From NCBI GenBank assembly GCA_049641805.1, contig JBARNX010000056.1:1-48640 (forward strand): a stretch of 48,640 bases of DNA, written 5' to 3'. The notes under the pieces were generated by a model, which worked only from the letters and a program-made list of their open reading frames with translations, did not search any database and had not been told where the DNA came from. Position 1 is the first letter of the stretch, and the number at the start of each line of letters is the position of its first letter. The DNA is from UBA5738 sp049641805 (GTDB lineage Bacteria > Patescibacteriota > Minisyncoccia > Minisyncoccales > UBA5738). The position numbers and the translations under genes are program-made. This document shows, piece after piece, positions 23,896 through 32,208 of this stretch.

Positions 23896-25013
23896 CCAAA
23901 GAACAGCCGAAAAACCCGGATTTTGTTTTATTGGCGGTAATCATAATTATGATGGTTTTGGGTATTTTAATACTATCCAGCGCGTCAGCGATGTTGGCGC
24001 AGTCTAAATTCCATTACAGTTATTATTTGATCAAGCATCAAGCAATGATGGGGATAATTCCGGGCTTTTTTTTGGGATTTTTGGCTTATAAAACACCTTT
24101 GCGGCTGGTGCGCAAATTAGCTCCCTTGTTTCTTCTAGCCGCGGTTTCTCTTCTAATTTTGGTTTTTGTACCTGGTTTTGGATTTTCCGCCGGCGGAGCG
24201 CAACGCTGGATTCACCTTGGATTTATTTCGATCCAGCCATCGGAAGTATTGAAATTAGTTTTTATCGTGTATCTTGCCAGTTGGCTGTCTTCGCGGATCG
24301 CCGTACGCAAAAATTCCAAAACCGATTTTAGCAATACATTGGGAGCTTTTTTGCTTGTTGTCGGTTTGGTTGGTTTCTTGTTGCTCAAGCAACCCGATCT
24401 AAGTACTTTCGGCATTGTGGCTGTGACTGCGTTTGCCATGTATTTTCTTTCGGGTACTCCGTTGCGCCATACTTTTTTAATGGTTGGCATCGGCGTGTTG
24501 GCGCTTTTGGTTTTGGTGTATTCCGAGCCTTACCGCCTTGATCGGCTTTCATCGTGGCTTTCTCCAGAGTCGGATCCGCTGGGAAAAAATTTTCAGGCCA
24601 ACCAGGCGCTGATTATTGTGGGATCGGGCGGTGTTTTTGGGCAGGGGCTGGGTTCATCATCGCCGAAATATACTTTATTGCCCGAGCTTATCGGCGATTC
24701 GGTTTTTGCGCCTTATGCGCAGGAATTGGGCTTTGCCGGCAGCCTTTTATTGGTGGGATTGTTCGTGCTATTTGCTTGGCGCGGTTTTTCTGTCGCTCGG
24801 GCCGGTAACGACAAATTCGAATATCTTTTAGCTTGCGGGACAACCGTTTGGATAACATTGCAGGCGGTGATCAATATCTCTTCTACGACAGGGTTGATTC
24901 CGTTGAGCGGTATTCCGCTGCCGTTTATAAGTTATGGCGGAACGGCGATTGCGGTGGAACTTGCTGCCGCCGGCCTTCTTTTAAACATTTCCCGCCAATC
25001 CCGTTCCTCATAA
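23892..25013 (+). CDS. ftsW: Peptidoglycan polymerase of the SEDS family (FtsW)
   Basis: The 373-residue protein has about ten membrane helices. SEDS features include GGAQRWIHLGFISIQPSEVLKL, KQPDLST, the GSGGVFGQGLGSS loop, AQELGFAGSLLL and STTGLIPLSGIPLPFISYGG near the C-terminus. These enzymes polymerise lipid II glycans with a penicillin-binding partner; the cell-wall context between murD2 and murG favours FtsW over RodA. It is translationally coupled to murD2 (ATGA overlap). Confidence 0.92.
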   Translation: MTKEQPKNPDFVLLAVIIIMMVLGILILSSASAMLAQSKFHYSYYLIKHQAMMGIIPGFFLGFLAYKTPLRLVRKLAPLFLLAAVSLLILVFVPGFGFSAGGAQRWIHLGFISIQPSEVLKLVFIVYLASWLSSRIAVRKNSKTDFSNTLGAFLLVVGLVGFLLLKQPDLSTFGIVAVTAFAMYFLSGTPLRHTFLMVGIGVLALLVLVYSEPYRLDRLSSWLSPESDPLGKNFQANQALIIVGSGGVFGQGLGSSSPKYTLLPELIGDSVFAPYAQELGFAGSLLLVGLFVLFAWRGFSVARAGNDKFEYLLACGTTVWITLQAVINISSTTGLIPLSGIPLPFISYGGTAIAVELAAAGLLLNISRQSRSS

Positions 25014-25085
25014 AGAAACAAAGGGAAGGGATTTTAAAATGGAGTAAAATGGCGTATAATTTGGTTAAGGGCTAATATAAAACCA

Positions 25086-26207
25086 ATGAAGATAATTTTT
25101 ACGGGCGGAGGTACGGGCGGGCATATTTATCCGATCGTAGCGATAGTCCGCGAGATCAAAAAAAAATACGGTGCGGATATTCAACTTTCCTATATCGGTC
25201 CGAAGGATAATTTCTGCAATGTGGTTTTGGCGCGGGAGCGCGTGAAGGTACGGCACATCCTTTCGGGGAAAATCAGGCGCTATATGGATCCTTTATCCAT
25301 AATCCAAAATGTTATTGACGCGCTGGTTAAAGTGCCTTTGGGAGTTCTGCAATCATTTTTTTTGCTTTTTTTAATAAACCCGGATGTTGTTTTTTCAAAA
25401 GGCGGTTACGGTTCTTTTCCGGTGGCGTTTTCAGCTTGGATGCTTGGCATTCCGGTTTTACTGCAGGAGTCAGACAGCGTTCCGGGGCTGGCAAGCGAAA
25501 AAACTTCAAAATATGCCGCGGCTATTTTTGTTTCTTTTTCCGATACGGAAAATTTTCCGCCGCATAAGATGGTGCTTGTCGGCAATCCGGTGCGCCGGGA
25601 AATGGTTGACGGGTCAAAGCAGGAAGCTGTTCAGGCTTTGGGGATTATCGGAGACCGTCCGATAATATTGATTATCGGCGGGTCTCAAGGCGCGCGGAGG
25701 ATTAACGACAAGATTTTGGACGCAATGCCCGAACTGCTTAAATCTTACGAAGTTATCCATATAACCGGGCCAAGAAACATTAATCAGATAATGAAGGAAT
25801 CAAAGATTACAGTCGGCTCTGAAGCTTTGGGGTATTATCATCCGCTTGGATTTGCCGATGAGCGGGCGCTTGCCAACATTTACGCCGCCGCGGATTTAAT
25901 TATTAGCCGCGCCGGATCGGGGAGCGTGTTTGAAATTGCGGCGGTAAAAAAACCCAGTATTCTGATTCCTTTGCCGGAATCGGCCCAGGATCATCAAGTA
26001 AAAAACGCCTATGCTTACGCGCGAGCGGGCGCGGCGCTGGTTATGGAAGAAAACAATTTTACCAACCATTTGTTTTTGGAAAAGATTCGAGAGCTTTTGG
26101 GGTCAACCGAAACTTTAACCGCGATGTCTGAAGCCGCGGCGCAGTTCGCCCGTCCGAATGCCGCTTTAACGATTGCGGATTATATTGTAAAGTTCGCGAA
26201 TAAGTGA
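25086..26207 (+). CDS. murG: Lipid II synthase (UDP-GlcNAc transferase)
   Basis: The 373-residue GT-B enzyme starts with MKIIFTGGGTGGHIYP. It has VFSKGGYGSFPVAF, LIIGGSQGARRIN, the UDP-binding ISRAGSGSVFEIA and LIPLPESAQDHQVKNA. It adds GlcNAc to lipid I on the cytoplasmic face to make lipid II. The LLFLINPDVVF patch after about residue 90 is the membrane-contacting face in the family. It follows ftsW after 72 bases and precedes gltX. Confidence 0.95.
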   Translation: MKIIFTGGGTGGHIYPIVAIVREIKKKYGADIQLSYIGPKDNFCNVVLARERVKVRHILSGKIRRYMDPLSIIQNVIDALVKVPLGVLQSFFLLFLINPDVVFSKGGYGSFPVAFSAWMLGIPVLLQESDSVPGLASEKTSKYAAAIFVSFSDTENFPPHKMVLVGNPVRREMVDGSKQEAVQALGIIGDRPIILIIGGSQGARRINDKILDAMPELLKSYEVIHITGPRNINQIMKESKITVGSEALGYYHPLGFADERALANIYAAADLIISRAGSGSVFEIAAVKKPSILIPLPESAQDHQVKNAYAYARAGAALVMEENNFTNHLFLEKIRELLGSTETLTAMSEAAAQFARPNAALTIADYIVKFANK

Positions 26208-26240
26208 TAGAAAATAACCGCCAAAGGATGGACTAAATAT

Positions 26241-27800
26241 ATGGCCGACGAAAATAAAAAAATAAAAAAAACAGTGAGGGTGAGAATGGCGCCGTCGCCA
26301 ACCGGCTATATGCATGTGGGAACGGCGCGGATGGCGCTTTTTAATTATTTTTTTGCGAAACAAAACGGCGGAGTTGTCGTGTTGCGGATGGAAGACACCG
26401 ATAAGGATCGGTCCAAACAGGAATTTGCCGATGATATTATCGACGGCTTGGAATGGCTCGGTCTCCAATGGGACGAGGGGCCGCTTTACCAATCGCAAAG
26501 GGCAGGCATTTACAAGCGTTATTTGCAAAAATTAATCGACGAAGATAAAGCATATTATTGTTTTTGTTCGCAGGAGGAGTTGGAGGCGGAAAAACAGTAC
26601 CGAATGTCGCGCGGCGAAGCGCCGATATATTCGGGTAAATGCGCCGGACTTTCAAAAGAAGAGATGTTTGCTTTGATATCTCAAGGGAAAAAATGCGTGG
26701 TGAGGCTGCGAGTTGGAAGCAAAAAAATAAAATTTAACGATCTTGTGCGCGGCGATATTGAGTTTGACGCGGCGCTGGGCGGGGATTTTGTGATTGCCAA
26801 AGATATGGATGCCGCGCTGTATAATTTTACCGTGGTGGTGGATGATTTCGAAATGGGAATTACGCATGTGATCCGCGGCGAAGACCATATTTCAAATACT
26901 CCCAAGCAAATACTCGTCCAGGAAGCGCTCGGGATGCACCGGCCGGAATATGTGCATTTGCCGATTGTGATGGGCGCCGATCGGAGCAAACTCTCCAAGC
27001 GGCATGGCGCGGCGGGAATAACCGAATATCGCCGACAAGGATATTTGCCTGAAGCCTTGGTCAATTTTATCGCTTTTTTGGGATGGAATCCGGGAACGGA
27101 AAAAGAAATTTATTCGATGGAAGAATTATTGCGGGATTTTTCCTTGAATAAAGTGCAGAAAGGGGGAGCGGTGTTTAATCCGGTTCGCTTGGATTACCTT
27201 AACGGATTATATATCCGCCGGAAATCAATCGATGAATTGGCCCGGCTTTGCGTGCCTTATTTTATCGGAGCCGGCTTTATCGCCGAAGAAATTAACGATG
27301 GTATTTCGGTTTATAAAAACGCGCAAACAGGGGAGGAGGTTGATTTTGAATTCATAAAGAAGATAGTTTTATACCAACAATCGCGAATGAAAAAACTTGC
27401 CGAAGCCGCGGAATCATCAGGCTATTTTTTTGCGTCTAAATTGGAATATGAAAAAGATTTGCTGAAATGGAAAGAAGCGTCTTTCAGCGAAATCGAAATT
27501 TCTCTTGACAAATTATTATGTTTGTTTTCAAAAATAGAAACGGGGGAATGGGGAAGGGAAAAATTGGAACAAGTTGTTTTGCCGCAGATTGCGGAATTCA
27601 ACTTATCGCGCGGGTTGCCGGAAAAAGACCGGGGTTATCTATTGTGGCCTTTGCGGGTTAGTTTGTGCGGGCAAAAAATGTCCATTGGCCCGTTTGAAAT
27701 GGCGGATGTTCTCGGCAAGGAAAAAACTTTGGCAAGGATAACCGCCGCCAAGGAACTTATTGGCGGCTCAATATGCGGACAGACTTTATTCAAACAATAA
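26241..27800 (+). CDS. gltX: Glutamate-tRNA ligase
   Basis: The 519-residue class I synthetase has MAPSPTGYMHVGTARMALFNY (the HIGH region reads HVGT) at about 15-35. It also has RMEDTDKDRS, HVIRGEDHISNTPKQ and the KMSKS variant SKLSKRHGA. The C-terminal anticodon-binding part (about 330-510) is of normal size. Whether it also charges tRNA-Gln cannot be told from this sequence; no glutaminyl-tRNA synthetase or GatCAB is in the window. AAGGA lies about a dozen bases before the ATG. Its end overlaps the next small gene by 28 bases. Confidence 0.94.
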   Translation: MADENKKIKKTVRVRMAPSPTGYMHVGTARMALFNYFFAKQNGGVVVLRMEDTDKDRSKQEFADDIIDGLEWLGLQWDEGPLYQSQRAGIYKRYLQKLIDEDKAYYCFCSQEELEAEKQYRMSRGEAPIYSGKCAGLSKEEMFALISQGKKCVVRLRVGSKKIKFNDLVRGDIEFDAALGGDFVIAKDMDAALYNFTVVVDDFEMGITHVIRGEDHISNTPKQILVQEALGMHRPEYVHLPIVMGADRSKLSKRHGAAGITEYRRQGYLPEALVNFIAFLGWNPGTEKEIYSMEELLRDFSLNKVQKGGAVFNPVRLDYLNGLYIRRKSIDELARLCVPYFIGAGFIAEEINDGISVYKNAQTGEEVDFEFIKKIVLYQQSRMKKLAEAAESSGYFFASKLEYEKDLLKWKEASFSEIEISLDKLLCLFSKIETGEWGREKLEQVVLPQIAEFNLSRGLPEKDRGYLLWPLRVSLCGQKMSIGPFEMADVLGKEKTLARITAAKELIGGSICGQTLFKQ

Positions 27801-28084
27801 TTTTCGGCGCATTCAAACTGGCGCTGTTGGCGCTGCTGGTGGTGTTGGGCGTTGTTTTTATACCCGATGGATTTATGGACCGCGTCGCGGGCGGAATTGA
27901 CGGCACGGTGAATTTTTTACAGGGCGAAACGGCTAAACGGGCGCCGGTGATCGCGCGAGACACTGCGCGGCAATTTGAAGAGACAAAAGCCGACGCGGGG
28001 AATATCTACCAATCGTTCAAAGAGGAATATTATCCCGCGGTCGGCGATTGGTTTGCGGGACTTTTTGGTTATAAGGCTAAATAG
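27773..28084 (+). CDS. Small membrane-anchored protein, 103 residues
   Basis: The product has one N-terminal membrane helix (FKLALLALLVVLGVVFIP, about 14-31). A polar, helical extracytoplasmic or cytoplasmic part follows (AKRAPVIARDTARQFEETKADAG), then a short aromatic end (YPAVGDWFAGLFGY). No family is recognised. The ATG lies 28 bases inside gltX, indicating coupled translation. A role near the envelope is possible but unproven. Confidence 0.6.
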   Translation: MRTDFIQTIIFGAFKLALLALLVVLGVVFIPDGFMDRVAGGIDGTVNFLQGETAKRAPVIARDTARQFEETKADAGNIYQSFKEEYYPAVGDWFAGLFGYKAK

Positions 28085-28383
28085 GGAAATGCGTTTACGG
28101 ATCAAAAGATATTGAATCAAGCGCAGAAGACCAGCCAAGGTTAATGTCGCACAATATAGGTTAAGCGGCGTTGTGGCGCCGAATAAAGCCAAATCCCGGG
28201 TTTTTCCGAATTTCACTGTTTTTATCCGCTGATCGCGCGGTTAAACCCCTCTTGGTTTGGCTGACCACTTCTCCGCTTAAAAGATCATGAATTTTTCATA
28301 GTCTTTGCTTGATTGCATCGTGAAAATTTAAATAAATTTTTTTATTATGACAATCGATAATTACTTCACTCTGTTTTATTCTA
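28085..28383. other. Intergenic region upstream of the Xer-type recombinase gene
   Basis: About 300 bases with no convincing gene. It contains the left copy of a 13-bp repeat (28143-28155) found again beyond the recombinase gene, a short GGCGTTGTGGCGCC palindromic stretch at about 28168, and an AT-rich run just before the recombinase start. Confidence 0.5.
28143..28155 (+). repeat. Left 13-bp direct repeat flanking the recombinase gene
   Basis: AATGTCGCACAAT occurs here and, identically and in the same orientation, at 29520-29532, so the pair brackets the tyrosine recombinase gene. The CGCACAAT portion resembles one arm of bacterial dif sites (CGCATAAT in E. coli). The site type is not established. 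Confidence 0.5.
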
Positions 28384-29355
28384 ATGAACGAATCTAACAA
28401 AACCATAATAAGCCATATCCCCGATTTTCTTGATTATTGCGAGATTGAAAAAGGCCTTTCGGAAAATACCCAGAAAAACTACCAAAGATATCTGCAAAAG
28501 TTCATCCATTGGCTTAAGGATGCCAAAAAGGACCAAATTTTGCCGCATCAGCTGACGAGCGATGACATTTGGGCCTACAGGGTCTATTTGTCGCGTTTTA
28601 ACGACCTCCAGGGCCATTTATTGGCCAAAGCCACACAGAACTACTACTTGATCGCTTTGCGGGCCTTATTGGGCTATTTTACGGCCAAAGATATAATTTC
28701 TTTGCCGGCGGATAAGATTTCGTTGCCGCGCGATGTGAAAAAAGAAAAAACGGTTAAATTTTTGAATTTGGACCAGGTTGAAAAACTTTTATTGGCGCCC
28801 GATACCGCGATCGAGGCCGGCGTGCGCGACCGCGCGATTTTGGAATCGCTTTTTTCCACCGGGTTGCGCATTGCCGAGCTGGTAAGTTTAAACCGCGAAC
28901 AATTCGCTAATTTGAAAGAAGGCAAGGAGCTCGAGTTGGGTATTATCGGCAAGGGCAAGCATCCGCGCACGGTTTATTTTTCAAGCCGCGCCTTGGATTG
29001 GATAAGGAAATATATTAAAATCCGGGATGGTTGTTGCGATAAAACCGAAAAAGCTCTGTTTATTAATTTTCACACTCCCGATAACGCCGAAAGGCGGCTC
29101 ACGAGCCGGTCAATCGAGCGCTTAGTAAAAAAATACGCGATTCTGGGTGGCGTGCCGATGTTTACGACCCCTCACACGCTGCGCCACTCAATGGCCACCG
29201 ATCTTTTGATGCAAGGGGTTGATTTGAGAACTATTCAGGAATTTTTGGGCCATCAAAATATCATAACAACGCAAATTTACACGCATGTGACCAATAAGCA
29301 TCTGCGCGATGTCCATCGCCAATTTCACAGCGGCCGGCATTTGAAAGAAAAATAG
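28384..29355 (+). CDS. xerC: Tyrosine recombinase of the XerC/XerD type
   Basis: The 323-residue protein has an N-terminal SAM-like DNA-binding domain (about 10-110, ENTQKNYQRYLQKFIHWL) and the catalytic domain. Catalytic residues are visible: Arg in STGLRIAELVSL, Lys in GIIGKGKHPRTV, HTLRHSMATDLL (HxxR), LGHQNI and the nucleophile Tyr in TQIYTHVT. Length and order match chromosome-dimer recombinases (Xer), including the single-Xer forms; phage integrases usually have an additional arm-binding domain. A terminator follows at 29371. Identical 13-bp repeats lie on both sides of the gene. Confidence 0.9.
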   Translation: MNESNKTIISHIPDFLDYCEIEKGLSENTQKNYQRYLQKFIHWLKDAKKDQILPHQLTSDDIWAYRVYLSRFNDLQGHLLAKATQNYYLIALRALLGYFTAKDIISLPADKISLPRDVKKEKTVKFLNLDQVEKLLLAPDTAIEAGVRDRAILESLFSTGLRIAELVSLNREQFANLKEGKELELGIIGKGKHPRTVYFSSRALDWIRKYIKIRDGCCDKTEKALFINFHTPDNAERRLTSRSIERLVKKYAILGGVPMFTTPHTLRHSMATDLLMQGVDLRTIQEFLGHQNIITTQIYTHVTNKHLRDVHRQFHSGRHLKEK

Positions 29356-29370
29356 GAATTTGATGCCATA

Positions 29371-29397
29371 AAAAATCGCCTTCAGCCGGCGGTTTTT
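29371..29397 (+). terminator. Terminator of the recombinase gene
   Basis: AAAAATCGCC (29371-29380) pairs with GGCGGTTTTT (29388-29397) with one G-U pair and a 7-base loop, giving a stem ending in a T run 15 bases after the stop codon. Confidence 0.8.
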
Positions 29398-29491
29398 ATT
29401 CTTTTTATACCCCGTCAGCTTACTGCGGGGAACAAAAAGAATGAGGAGTCCAGAGGAAACATCCTCTGGCTGTGGCGGGGTTAATACCCCG
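29398..29491. repeat. Array of three hairpins downstream of the recombinase gene
   Basis: Three inverted repeats follow each other: ATTCTTTTT/AAAAAGAAT with inner CCCCG/CGGGG (29398-29442), CCAGAGGA-AACA-TCCTCTGG (29450-29469) and CGGGG-TTAATA-CCCCG (29476-29491). The CCCCG/CGGGG arms of the first and third are also complementary to each other, so alternative folding is possible. It may be a palindromic repeat element or a small structured RNA. Confidence 0.45.
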
Positions 29492-29519
29492 ACGCAAGAA
29501 CCCGATTTATTATGAGCAC

Positions 29520-29532
29520 AATGTCGCACAAT
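29520..29532 (+). repeat. Right 13-bp direct repeat flanking the recombinase gene
   Basis: This is the second identical copy of AATGTCGCACAAT (first at 28143). The bases after it (GTTATTTTATTTTAAT) resemble the second arm of dif if one base is inserted, but they overlap the stop end of the deacetylase-like gene. Confidence 0.5.
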
Positions 29533-29533
29533 G

Positions 29534-30394
29534 TTATTTTATTTTAATTTCGACGCCTTTAAGGAAAGCATCAATATCATTTCCCAAATCCCGGCCGTTA
29601 TAGCCGCCCTCAAGAACGAAAAACATCGGCTTGCTTAATTTTCCGATTTCTTTGCCGATATTGTTATAATCTTTTGTTTCCAGTCCAAGCGAAACTATAT
29701 CTCCATGGTGTCCGTCAAATCCCGCGGATAGCGCGACCAATTCGGCGGAATTTATTTCGTTTTTATTTTCAAGCAGCGCGGTTTTAAGGGTTTTTAGATA
29801 TAATTTACCTCCGCATTCGGCTTCCAGCGGATAATTCCGGCAGTTACCGTATGATCGGCTGCCGGTTTGCGGAAAAACATTTTTTCGGTGAATCGAGATG
29901 TAAGTTGTTTTTTTATCGCCGGAAAATATTTCCTGCGTACCGTTGCCGTGGTGCGCGTCAATATCAATGATTACGGTTTTTTTATCCATTTTTTTTACGG
30001 CAATGGCGATATTGTTGAAATAGCAAAATCCGCGCGTTACCGCGCCCAGCGCTTTTCCGTTGGCTCCGCAATGGTGGCCCGGCGGCCGCATTAGTGAAAA
30101 TCCGTTGGTCTTGGCGGCGGCGATTGCCGCGCCGGCCGCTAACCGCGCGTATCGGCGGATGTTGTCGTACGCGGGCGTGTCCGGATCATCGACTGCGCCA
30201 TTTTCTACGGCTTCGATGTATTCTTTGGCATGCGCACGCAAAATTTCCGCGTCGCTGGCCGCGACGGGTTCGATAAACTCATATTCTTTGTTTTTTAAAA
30301 TTCGTGCGGCCGTTAAAATGCGTTCCGCGTTTTCCGGACTGGCAATCCCACCATATTCCAAACATCTTTCGGAATAAATTATTTTGGTTTTCAT
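29534..30394 (-). CDS. Histone-deacetylase-family amidohydrolase
   Basis: The 286-residue zinc enzyme has RPPGHHC (His 107, 108), DIDAHHGNGTQ (Asp 146, His 148 as metal ligands), SAGFDGHHGD (Asp 227) and EGGYNGRD with the final tyrosine. These are the complete catalytic set of the family, so it should be active. Bacterial members deacetylate polyamines, acetoin-related or other small acetyl compounds, or proteins; the substrate here is unknown. The length is on the short side, just the core domain. Its ATG overlaps the stop codon of the upstream Gmad2 gene (TGATG), so the two are co-translated. Confidence 0.88.
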   Translation of the reverse strand: MKTKIIYSERCLEYGGIASPENAERILTAARILKNKEYEFIEPVAASDAEILRAHAKEYIEAVENGAVDDPDTPAYDNIRRYARLAAGAAIAAAKTNGFSLMRPPGHHCGANGKALGAVTRGFCYFNNIAIAVKKMDKKTVIIDIDAHHGNGTQEIFSGDKKTTYISIHRKNVFPQTGSRSYGNCRNYPLEAECGGKLYLKTLKTALLENKNEINSAELVALSAGFDGHHGDIVSLGLETKDYNNIGKEIGKLSKPMFFVLEGGYNGRDLGNDIDAFLKGVEIKIK

Positions 30395-30939
30395 CAGAAT
30401 TTTACCGGAATCACTAATTGTTTGTCGTTAGCAGGCAACCCGGAAGGATTGTCATTTTTCAAAATCAAATTTCCAGTTGCGGTTGTGGGCGTGGCGAATT
30501 CAAGCTGTGCCGTAAAGGGCACAAAATCTTCAGTCATCCAATCCCCTTGCGCTTGCGCGGGTATTTGGCCAAGCACATTGTTGTTCGCGTTGACAACCTG
30601 GACCGGAAATGAAGCTTCAAAATACCAAGTCCCGCGCGCTTTTCCGGTAATGGCCAATGGTGATTTTACAACACTGTTTGGACGCGGCGAATCAACCACG
30701 ATCAAGTCGCTCAATTCATTGGCGTTGCCGATATTTTCGGCGAAATGTTTGCCGTCGGGCGTGCCGCATTGCCGCGGATAGGATTCCATAATCATGTTTC
30801 CGGCCGCAACGCATTCCTCGAAGCTGGCTATTGCCGCGGTTTTGATCGGTTCGCTTTGCGTTTTTATGTTTTGCCAAATCAAACAATATCCGCCGACAAC
30901 CAAAAATAACGCGATTATCGTGACTAATAATTTATCCAT
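30394..30939 (-). CDS. Membrane-anchored Gmad2 immunoglobulin-like protein
   Basis: The 181-residue protein has an N-terminal signal-anchor (LLVTIIALFLVVGGYCLIW). A short Cys motif segment follows (FEECVAAGNMIMESYPRQC, about 41-59). A Gmad2-type Ig-like domain fills about 75-181 (DSPRPNSVVKSPLAITGKARG, WMTEDFVPFTAQLEF, LKNDNPSGLPANDK). Such domains occur in sporulation and surface proteins and probably mediate contacts outside the membrane. The overlap with the deacetylase-like gene is notable, since one product faces outwards and the other looks cytoplasmic. Confidence 0.85.
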   Translation of the reverse strand: MDKLLVTIIALFLVVGGYCLIWQNIKTQSEPIKTAAIASFEECVAAGNMIMESYPRQCGTPDGKHFAENIGNANELSDLIVVDSPRPNSVVKSPLAITGKARGTWYFEASFPVQVVNANNNVLGQIPAQAQGDWMTEDFVPFTAQLEFATPTTATGNLILKNDNPSGLPANDKQLVIPVKF

Positions 30940-30982
30940 ATTTTTAAATTGTTTGTTCTATTCGCTTTCTTTCCGCTTGTTT

Positions 30983-32050
30983 CTAGGTATTGGCTTTGAT
31001 TTCGATCACATCGCCGTCTTGGACGATATATTCTTTGCCTTCGGTGCGAATCAGGGCTTTTTCACGGGCTTGGGCGAAGCCGCCGGCATTTAACAAATCA
31101 TGCCAGTTGACCACTTCGGCGCGGATAAATTTTTTTTCAAAGTCAGTGTGGATGGCGCCTCCGGCTTGAGGTGCGGCACTCCCCTTCTTTAATGTCCATG
31201 CGCGGGTTTCGTCCGGCCCGGTGGTGAAAAAAGTGATCAAATTTAAAAGTTCGTAGGATTTTTTAATGAGCAAATCCAAATTTTGGCCGTCGGGCAAATC
31301 GAATTCTTTTTTTTCATCGGCGGTCAAGCCTTCGCCCTCGTTTTCGCCCAATATGTCGATGATTATATGGGGCCAATTGTTTTTTTTGAAAGTTTCTAAA
31401 ATCGCCGAATCAATTTCGGCTTCAATGCCGTTCAAAACATAGAGTCGGGGTTTCATCGTGAGCAATTGCAAGTGGCTGAGGATCTTTTTTTCGTCGTCGC
31501 TCAACGCCACTTCTGATAAAATTTTTCCTTGCTCCAGAAGAGGTTTGATTTTGTTCAAAACCGCCACTTCTTCTTTGGCCCCAGGTTTGTTGCCGCGCAC
31601 TTCGCTTTCCGCGCTGTCCAGCCGCTTGGCCACGGTTTCCAAATCTTTTAACGCCAATTCGGTATCCAAAATATCTTTATCGCGCAAGGGATTAACCGAA
31701 CTTTCAGTGTTGACGATTTTTTCGTTTTTAAACGCCCGCAGAATGTACAGAATCGCATCGGTCTCGCGGATATTTTGCAAAAATTTGTTTCCCAAACCTT
31801 CTCCGGCGGACGCGCCTTTCACCAGGCCGGCAATGTCTACGAATTCAACGGTGGTGAAAATCTTTTTGGCGGACTTGGTCAACTCGGCCAATTTGTCCAC
31901 GCGCGCGTCATTAACCGCCACTACGCCGATATTCGGGTCAATGGTGCAAAACGGATAATTGGCGCAGTCCACCTGCTTTTTGGTGATAGTTTTAAATAAA
32001 GTCGATTTCCCGACGTTCGGGAGGCCCACGATTCCGACATGTAAACTCAT
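30983..32050 (-). CDS. ychF: Redox/ribosome-associated ATPase YchF (OLA1 family)
   Basis: The start is placed at ATG 32050, giving MSLHVGIVGLPNVGKSTLF (355 residues), the normal YchF beginning; a frame seven codons longer exists. It has G1 GLPNVGKST, G3 DIAGLVKGASAGEGLGNKFL, the G4-like YVLNG replacing NKxD (which favours ATP) and a C-terminal TGS domain ending in FIRAEVVNW and YIVQDGDVIEIKAN. The protein binds ribosomes and takes part in stress responses. It is on the same strand as the Gmad2 and deacetylase-like genes, 43 bases upstream. Confidence 0.96.
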   Translation of the reverse strand: MSLHVGIVGLPNVGKSTLFKTITKKQVDCANYPFCTIDPNIGVVAVNDARVDKLAELTKSAKKIFTTVEFVDIAGLVKGASAGEGLGNKFLQNIRETDAILYILRAFKNEKIVNTESSVNPLRDKDILDTELALKDLETVAKRLDSAESEVRGNKPGAKEEVAVLNKIKPLLEQGKILSEVALSDDEKKILSHLQLLTMKPRLYVLNGIEAEIDSAILETFKKNNWPHIIIDILGENEGEGLTADEKKEFDLPDGQNLDLLIKKSYELLNLITFFTTGPDETRAWTLKKGSAAPQAGGAIHTDFEKKFIRAEVVNWHDLLNAGGFAQAREKALIRTEGKEYIVQDGDVIEIKANT

Positions 32051-32120
32051 AAAATAATTTTCAATTTTCAATTACCAATTTTCATTGAATTTTCAATGAA
32101 ACAATTTTCAATTAAAATAC
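32051..32120. repeat. AT-rich CAATTTTC repeat stretch
   Basis: The spacer upstream of ychF carries several copies of CAATTTTC or close variants and the perfect inverted repeat TTTCATTG-AATTTT-CAATGAAA. There is no gene. Similar AT-rich repeats flank the four-helix-bundle gene at 38485. The meaning is unclear. Confidence 0.45.
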
Positions 32121-32208
32121 GCCTGTATTTTTTAATTGATGGGAGTTGAAAGATTATCAACAATGTTCGATTATCGCTTGTTTCAGCATAAAATTCAAGT
32201 CTGAAAAT

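Noticed and set aside
32051..32208. CRISPR-like repeats in the AT-rich spacer
   Set aside because: The repeats are short, degenerate and without regular unique spacers; no cas gene is present.
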